A stretch of 64,000 bases of DNA, taken from NCBI GenBank assembly GCA_947561715.1, contig OX387201.1, positions 3,056,001 to 3,120,000 of the forward strand, written 5' to 3'. A model generated the notes under the pieces. That model did not search any database and had not been told where the DNA came from. It saw only the letters and a list, made by a program, of their open reading frames with translations. This document shows positions 58,681 through 64,000 of this stretch, piece by piece. Positions within the stretch are counted from its first letter, which is position 1; every line of letters starts with the position of its first letter. A program made the position numbers and the translations under genes. Source of the stretch: Ascidia mentula. Its lineage: Eukaryota > Chordata > Ascidiacea > Phlebobranchia > Ascidiidae.

Positions 58681-58764
58681 TTCTGAGGTGGCCGCGGATC
58701 CCTTAATTTTCTGACCATTGATAAATCATGAGCGTGATTATTCTGAGGTGGCCGCGGATCCCTT
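58681..58764. repeat. Two 24-bp direct repeats, 60 bp apart
   Basis: The segment beginning TTCTGAGGTGGCCGCGGATC at 58681 is repeated exactly for 24 bases at 58741. It is GC-rich in an AT-rich setting. The second copy ends 15 bases before the left end of the hAT-like element. Confidence 0.85.
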
Positions 58765-58779
58765 GACAACGCTCTAGAA

Positions 58780-59004
58780 CAGTGGTTTTTAACTTTTTTC
58801 TCTCATTTCCCGCTTTCTGTTTAAACGGAATCCTTTTTTCCCACTAGTATTTAAATTTTTTGACATAGGAATTTAATGATTGCATTTCTATATTATATTT
58901 GTTTGCAACTACTTTATATATTATATTATGTTTGCAACTACTTTTGTATATTTCGGTGCCGACTAATTACAACCTTATAATTTCCCACCAGTTAAAAACC
59001 ACTG
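58780..59004. mobile_element. hAT-type miniature inverted-repeat element (225 bp)
   Basis: Perfect 15-bp terminal inverted repeats: CAGTGGTTTTTAACT at 58780-58794 and AGTTAAAAACCACTG at 58990-59004. The CAG start and A/T-rich TIR are typical of hAT elements. Flanking 8-mers CTCTAGAA (left) and CTCTATAG (right) agree at six of eight positions, as expected for an aged 8-bp target-site duplication. Inside, TTTGCAACTACTTT occurs twice. No coding capacity. Confidence 0.8.
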
Positions 59005-60412
59005 CTCTATAGGACCATTGGTTTAAAATTATTGGTATAAGAACTTCTTAACAGCAAGCATTGCTGTACATGTATATCGATTTTGACCAAACACGTCCTC
59101 GCAAAATTTATGACACACTTTTGAAATATTAGTTTAAACGTTTTCGATGGAATGTGAAAAAAGTGATTGTTCACTACCTAATATTTTATCTTTTGATATG
59201 TCTTGTTATGCGAATTGCTCGCCAGTATACCCTTTTTCCTGTTTTGTAATTTACAGCAACAAATTTGGAGTTAAAATTAGCATATGCGAGTGTTTTTTTA
59301 AGTTTGCTTTGCAGAGTTGGGGTGAACAATGTTTCTGAGCACTTCCAAAAAACAGTGGAGATTAAATCAATATATAAAAAGATAGTGTTGTAGTCATGCT
59401 CTCAAACCATATGGAGAGCGTCATTGCTCAAGAAAAATGTTTATAAACTTTGCAAAAAAGCTAGTAGGCGTATTTAGCTTAAGAACGTAACACTGTGTTT
59501 CGTATTATAATAGCTGCCGGTTTATTTGCACGAGGTAATTTAGATGAAAGGCTTTTGTTGCACGAATGTTAAGTCCAATTTCCCCAAAACCCAGTCTGTC
59601 CTAATTCTGTTTTTTGAGCAGCAAAGTTAAAAATTAACGGAAGCACGCCACCACAGAACGATGGAATTTCTACACACACCGATGACATTTGAATAACACT
59701 GTTAAGTTTTTTACCCGTGTTTTTGTTATTTATTTAACTAAAGCCGCGAAATAGACACCGAAATATAGCCGGTCGGGTTCAGGTTTTGCTTTAACAACTG
59801 TCTCGCGATCAGCTTTGTACAAATTTCGACAACCTGCATGCTACTTTATCTGGGAATTATAAATATGTTAGTATAGATCAAATTACGTAATGCATCAAAT
59901 ATGTGGCCGCTGTCCGTTTAAACAACGTGGTTTCGCTTTGTTGTATTGAGTAAGTTGTACACAAAGTTACAAAAAGTGATAAAAAAATTTGCAATTCGAA
60001 ACAAGGAGAAAACGAACGCCTTGATTGGCTACACGGTCTGAACAAATATTGCCGCTGAACAAATATTGACAGATTTTCCGTTGATTCCTTTGAGCGTGGC
60101 ATTCGCTTGTATCGGTTTAGTAATAAAAGGTAATAAGGCTGTAGTGGGAAGCTGCGCAGTAACCCTGTTGACACGGCCAAGTCTAAACCGGGTCACGTGA
60201 TTCCCAAATTCAAGGCGCAAAAACGACGAATTTACACTGGCTTCACGCTCGGGGCTCCAAAGTTCACAATTAATGGCCCATGGTTTAAATTCTTCTGCTG
60301 TATCTCAGAACCAAAGCAATAACGCGAATTTTGAATTCAGACCTTGTAACTTTCAGCTTAAATGTATTCAGAACCAACAAATTTTTCTGACAAGCAAATA
60401 GAAGAACCTGGG
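59005..60412. other. AT-rich intergenic sequence, no gene seen
   Basis: Short open frames on both strands carry no recognisable domain. No poly(A) signal for the upstream gene stands out except a GATAAA near 58720. No RNA gene or further mobile element identified. Confidence 0.4.
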
Positions 60413-61765
60413 CCATGACAAGTCAGCTGAGATGAACAAAAATAATTTGTTGGAGCCAATAGCGAGTTGTTTGTAACCATGGCCGTTTCACAAGGCAAGG
60501 AACTGCCCATTTGCTCAGCTTCCACAAGTTTACAAGATAAGGAACGAGCTCAGCACCAAAAGTTGTGGGCAACTGGCAGTGAAATGCGTCAATGTTCAGC
60601 GAAAGGAAAAATGGGTGAGGAACTTATTTTCAGTTGTTTGCGTGCTTGCTCTTTATCCGTAGTAAATCGAATGATGCGCACATGGCGTGACACATGACAC
60701 GTGAAAAAAAGGCAGCACGCACTGAAAATAACACAACCCGCGACGCCACATCCTTACAACATATTATGTCGCTACATTAGCCGGCCATTAAGTTTTCCTG
60801 AGGTTGCTGGCATTTAAGGGCACGGTCGCCAAAACGTTGGTGATAAAACAGAACCCGTTCTTACTTGATTGCTGCGCAGGTCTTGCTGAAGGCACTTCAG
60901 GCTTGCGGACTTGTCCAAATGTTCTAAGCAAACGTTCCTTGATTGCTGCGTATTTGTTCTGCTCAGGCGGACTTTCAAGTAGATCCAAAAGGCAGCATGC
61001 TGTTAATTGTCCCAATGCTAACACCACATAATAATATTGCGTTCTATCGCAAGATATTTTGCGCAGCGTAAATTGTGCTTCGGTTTGTTGAAACCAAGAA
61101 ATAGCGTTTCTTGAAGCGCGGGGTCACCAAAAGGTGGAGTGCTTGCTCTTTATTCGTAGTAAATCGAATGATGCGCACATGGCGTGACACATGACACGTA
61201 AGAGGATAGTAAGAAAAAGGCAGCACGCACTAAAAATAACACAACCCGCGACGGCAAAACCTTACAACATATTATGTCGCTACAGCTCGCAGCAAAACCT
61301 TAGGCAGTTAACGTCACGGCCGGGCAGTGAAATGTGCCAACGTTCGGCGAAAGGAGAAAAGGGGTGGGGAACTTGTTGTGAGTTGTCTGGGTCGCAGCAA
61401 ACCTTAGGCAGTCAACGTCACGGCCGGGGAGAAATCAAGACAGTCAAAAGTTTAAACCAACCAAACAATCTTTGGGGGGACCACATCTTGTTCTGCACAC
61501 ATGTGTCCTTAATGTAGCTCAGCACTTCTCCTTTTAACAACCGAAGGCTATCTTCGTTAACGCTTACTTGAGGGTCAATGCAAACCAGTTGTTGATTGTA
61601 CCCTTTGAACGTGTATAGCGACAAAAGGAACATCGCCACTATACAAATCTTGCCGCTCGTTTCATTCCAGCTTCTGTACATACTCTGACATCTTTCTGTG
61701 TGAGGTGCAGACGAATGAGTCGCCAGATACCACGGTGTTTTCAACGCAGTGTCACACAGATTCAA
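60413..61765 (-). pseudogene. Broken duplicate of the LRRC8/pannexin-like gene
   Basis: Two remnants lie in the right order on the minus strand. 61765-61430 matches the first exon of the intact copy (SLYTFKGYNQQLVCIDPQVS, then KDTCVQNKMWSPQRLFGWF). About 60580-60413 matches the TM3/intron part. Around 61660 some 44 bases present in the intact copy are missing, removing the PWW motif and shifting frame at the start. The middle (TM2 to before TM3) is replaced by unrelated repeat sequence, and the last exon was not found. I infer loss of function. Confidence 0.8.
60575..61430. repeat. Local direct repeats inserted in the pseudogene
   Basis: Block A (60644-60775; contains CGAATGATGCGCACATGGCG) recurs at 61140-61282. 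Block B (60575-60645; GGCAGTGAAATGCGTCAATG) recurs at 61323-61389. The order is B-A then A-B. A third unit with TTAACGTCACGGCCGGG (near 61290-61325) recurs as TCAACGTCACGGCCGGG about 100 bases later. No TIR or coding frame is evident. Confidence 0.7.
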
Positions 61766-63336
61766 TGTATCGGAAACTTGTTTCCGTCACGCTCTGCCAT
61801 CGGCGTAAAACCTGGGTTGCTCCTGCAAAGCTTTTTTCTTGCGCTGTAACGTGCTGGGCGCTGTTAGAATTTAAATCAAGGATATTTTGTGTATTTATTT
61901 CATTTGTTTAAAACTTCCAGTATGCGCATGAGTCTTTTGCTTTTTTAATTCCGCAAATTGAGTAGAAGTGCGCAAGAAAAGCTATAGTTTTAAGCTGTAG
62001 TTTTACTTGGTAACGTAACAACTAGCGCGGTTAAATTTAACATATTATTCCCCTTGATAAAGCTTCAGTTATTTGTTGTCAATATGAAATAGACCGAGCG
62101 TGGAGATTTTATCCTGCAAGTGCTTAGTTCCTGCATTGTTACCGGAAAGGCAAACAGTGACCGCCAGGGCAAGTTATCGTTTGCAGTTGTGACTTAGATC
62201 ATCATATATTCATAAACTCGGAGTTATCTTATTGTTTTTTGCCAAACGTTGAAACGTTGATACTCTTGGTAAAGGTTCGTAACGGTTGGTCGAACAAGCA
62301 CGTGACCAGGCAAACAAATATTGACGTAACAATTGACTTCATATCAGTCTGAGCGTAACGGAAGTAGTTAATGTTCGATTAGTTCAGGTAGGCGTTTAAG
62401 TCTTTGTGAAGGTGACGCTTTAGTTTGATGTTAACCAGGCAACATTACCGCGAAGCAAAAACTGTTCATTATATTTAATCAGCCAAGTTTAATCTTATGA
62501 ATGGCAAAAAGAAATCGTAAATATAACAAAACATTATTTCAGATATTATTTGAGCTACCTAGTATTTTGTTATTGTGGGAATTTCGATACAAGCTTGGTT
62601 TGGAGTTGAGACCGAAGCATTGAGAGCGTCACAGAAAATATATACAAGCATATCCGTGAAGGATTGTTAATCTGTCAGCCGTTATATTCTTTGCATAATA
62701 CCGTTTTACAGCCATTTTGTTGACTTGTGCCTTGCATAGAATTGTCTTTCAACACTTGCTGACTGTTACTTCATTGCTAAATCAGTATTTATATACTACA
62801 CAAAAAACGAAAAAAATCTTTTGCACCAACCACTTTCTATTATCAACGTGTTAAATTGGTTGGAAAATGAATGCATTGCAGAACCACACAGTTCATGTGC
62901 ATCTATCATGTCATATTAGAGAACAGTTCCCAGTATTGTTGTGCTATTGTTTAACACGCAATTTCTTTGTCCTGACATCAACCTGTTACAATTAGCCACG
63001 GGCACTTCCCAGACTCACGTCAACTCGTTTAGAGAGAGAGAGAGGGAGATACATAGAGAGAAGAGAGACGCAAGCCATTTGGGTTGATTGTCGCCTAGCT
63101 ATACGAGCTATTGTTTAGGACCCGATTGGATGCGTGGTTTGTAAGTTGTCGATGTGTTTTTGTTTGTGTTTCAACGAATTAAAATTGGAGGGTAAATCTT
63201 AAATGTCTACAGACTTTGTTTAACGCTTTTATAGGCTTAAAGCTAAATGTTTAATTACAGTTGTAGGTTAAGTTATCGATGTTAACTAAGAGAGCTAAGA
63301 ATATACAACAAGTACCTTTGTCTTTTTTAGTCGAAA
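61766..63336. other. Duplicated divergent promoter region with a 0.73-kb insertion
   Basis: 61766-62483 aligns with 54847-55570, and 63216-63336 with 55571-55649. The stretch 62484-63215 has no counterpart in the first copy. It is AT-rich, contains an AG run at 63031-63048, has no inverted ends I can see and no coding frame. An acceptor (TCTTTTTTAG) again lies just before the ATG at 63337. Confidence 0.6.
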
Positions 63337-64000
63337 ATGGCCTTTAACCGGCTAATCCTGTATTATGAGTTTGTCGACAGTGTCTACAGAAAAACAAAAA
63401 GCGACGGGGCAGACGCCATCATTAGGGACCAGCACATACTGGCGGCGTGCGAATACTTCCTGGGCGCGACTATGCGAAAATACTGCGACCACAGAGGTAA
63501 AGAAAAAAACCCGCAAGTCACGAGTAGAATTATCCAGCAAATAGGGTGCATTTACAGAATGCGGAGCCCAGATAAGATGTCGCTGATAAAGGCCGCTGTA
63601 CTTTACAACGCGGCTCTGCAAAGACAGCCGAGCAATATTGGTGAAGTTGACAATGACCTGAAGGAATTGTGCGCCCACATACTGGACCTGGCTGGCGCAC
63701 CTGATCGAAACGTTGACGTATTGAAACAAGCGAAAAACGCGAAAGACGAGATGGGGAAGTTAAGAGAAATGGTACAGGAGGAGTTAAACGGCCCACCGTC
63801 AGTTCGTTTGGACGACGAGGCTCAGAAAACGGTAAAAATCGTAGCTGTGGAAAATCTTCAAAACCGGATTACTGAAGGTTACAGATTGACCATGCAACAC
63901 ATCATGGAATTCTGCGTCAATGCTTTAGGCCCAGCTCCGTGCAAATACTCACTTGTAGGCATGGGTTCGCTCGCTAAAAAAGAAATTACTCCTTACTCAG
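63337..64000 (+). CDS. Second DUF294-like nucleotidyltransferase-TPR gene, cut by the window end
   Basis: The first 221 codons align with 55650-56313 without an indel and without a stop. About a dozen amino-acid changes are seen, several conservative (K to R, V to I, F to Y, E to D). The window ends inside the motif GMGSLAKKEITPYS, just before the expected catalytic Asp. On this evidence the copy is still under constraint, unlike its channel partner. The TPR part cannot be judged. Confidence 0.8.
   Translation, partial: MAFNRLILYYEFVDSVYRKTKSDGADAIIRDQHILAACEYFLGATMRKYCDHRGKEKNPQVTSRIIQQIGCIYRMRSPDKMSLIKAAVLYNAALQRQPSNIGEVDNDLKELCAHILDLAGAPDRNVDVLKQAKNAKDEMGKLREMVQEELNGPPSVRLDDEAQKTVKIVAVENLQNRITEGYRLTMQHIMEFCVNALGPAPCKYSLVGMGSLAKKEITPYS

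Larger units (their letters stand above)
54004..64000. repeat. Segmental tandem duplication of the divergent gene pair
   Basis: Unit 1 (about 54080-56313 and on) and unit 2 (about 60413-64000 and on) carry the same genes in the same orientations with the same intergenic region between them. Coding identity of the nucleotidyltransferase part is high and indel-free over 663 bases. The channel part and the intergenic part have decayed. The duplicate extends beyond the window. Confidence 0.85.

Noticed and set aside
63352-63796. Minus-strand open frames opposite the second nucleotidyltransferase gene
   Set aside because: They are shadows of the plus-strand frame. The same shadow occurs at 55665-56042 opposite the first copy.
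1-64000. tRNA, rRNA or CRISPR features
   Set aside because: I saw no cloverleaf with a GGTTCRA arm outside coding sequence, no rRNA-like stretch and no regularly spaced repeat array. Absence by eye is not proof for small RNAs.

Overview
The window reads as genomic DNA of an invertebrate chordate, most likely an ascidian tunicate. It is AT-rich, genes are split by short to medium GT-AG introns, and one gene matches vertebrate ankyrins almost exon by exon. Species is not proven by the sequence. All calls come from reading the sequence by eye; no database search was run.

Region 1 (about 1-16.7 kb) is the 5' region of the ankyrin gene. It holds a set of candidate alternative first exons (ATG at 4289 continuing into 4787-4902, then 8986, 10421, 12286 and 16027). 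All of them leave the reading frame in phase 0, so each could join the first common exon at 16762. Two further exons (185-264, 2190-2388) belong either to an unidentified upstream gene or to a still longer ankyrin 5' end.

Region 2 (16.8-52.7 kb) is a single plus-strand ankyrin gene, homologue of ANK1/2/3. I could trace it exon by exon with consistent phases: 24 ankyrin repeats (16762-26701, including a 24-nt microexon), a linker, two ZU5 domains and a UPA domain (28941-34089), a giant exon of 13.6 kb (34577-48153), a death domain (48789-49488), and a tail with two alternative 3' ends (stops at 51449-51451 and 52668-52670). The giant exon ends in its own stop codon. The phases let 34089 join the death-domain exon directly, so the gene appears to make a giant isoform of about 5960 aa without a death domain and short isoforms of about 1780-1850 aa with one. 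A strong in-phase donor inside the giant exon (37559) could make an intermediate form of about 2840 aa. Part of the first ZU5 domain is encoded twice, as apparent alternatives.

Region 3 (53.6-58.5 kb) is a divergent pair: a minus-strand LRRC8/pannexin-like four-pass membrane protein without leucine-rich repeats, and a plus-strand protein of about 867 aa combining a DUF294/GlnD-like nucleotidyltransferase core with TPR repeats.

Region 4 (60.4-64 kb) is a tandem duplicate of that pair. The channel-like copy is broken (deletion, insertion, truncation). The nucleotidyltransferase-TPR copy is intact as far as the window end and continues outside. Between the copies lie a hAT-type miniature element with target-site duplications and a cluster of local direct repeats. 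Relics of a dispersed repeat with hammerhead-like cores occur at four places in the window.
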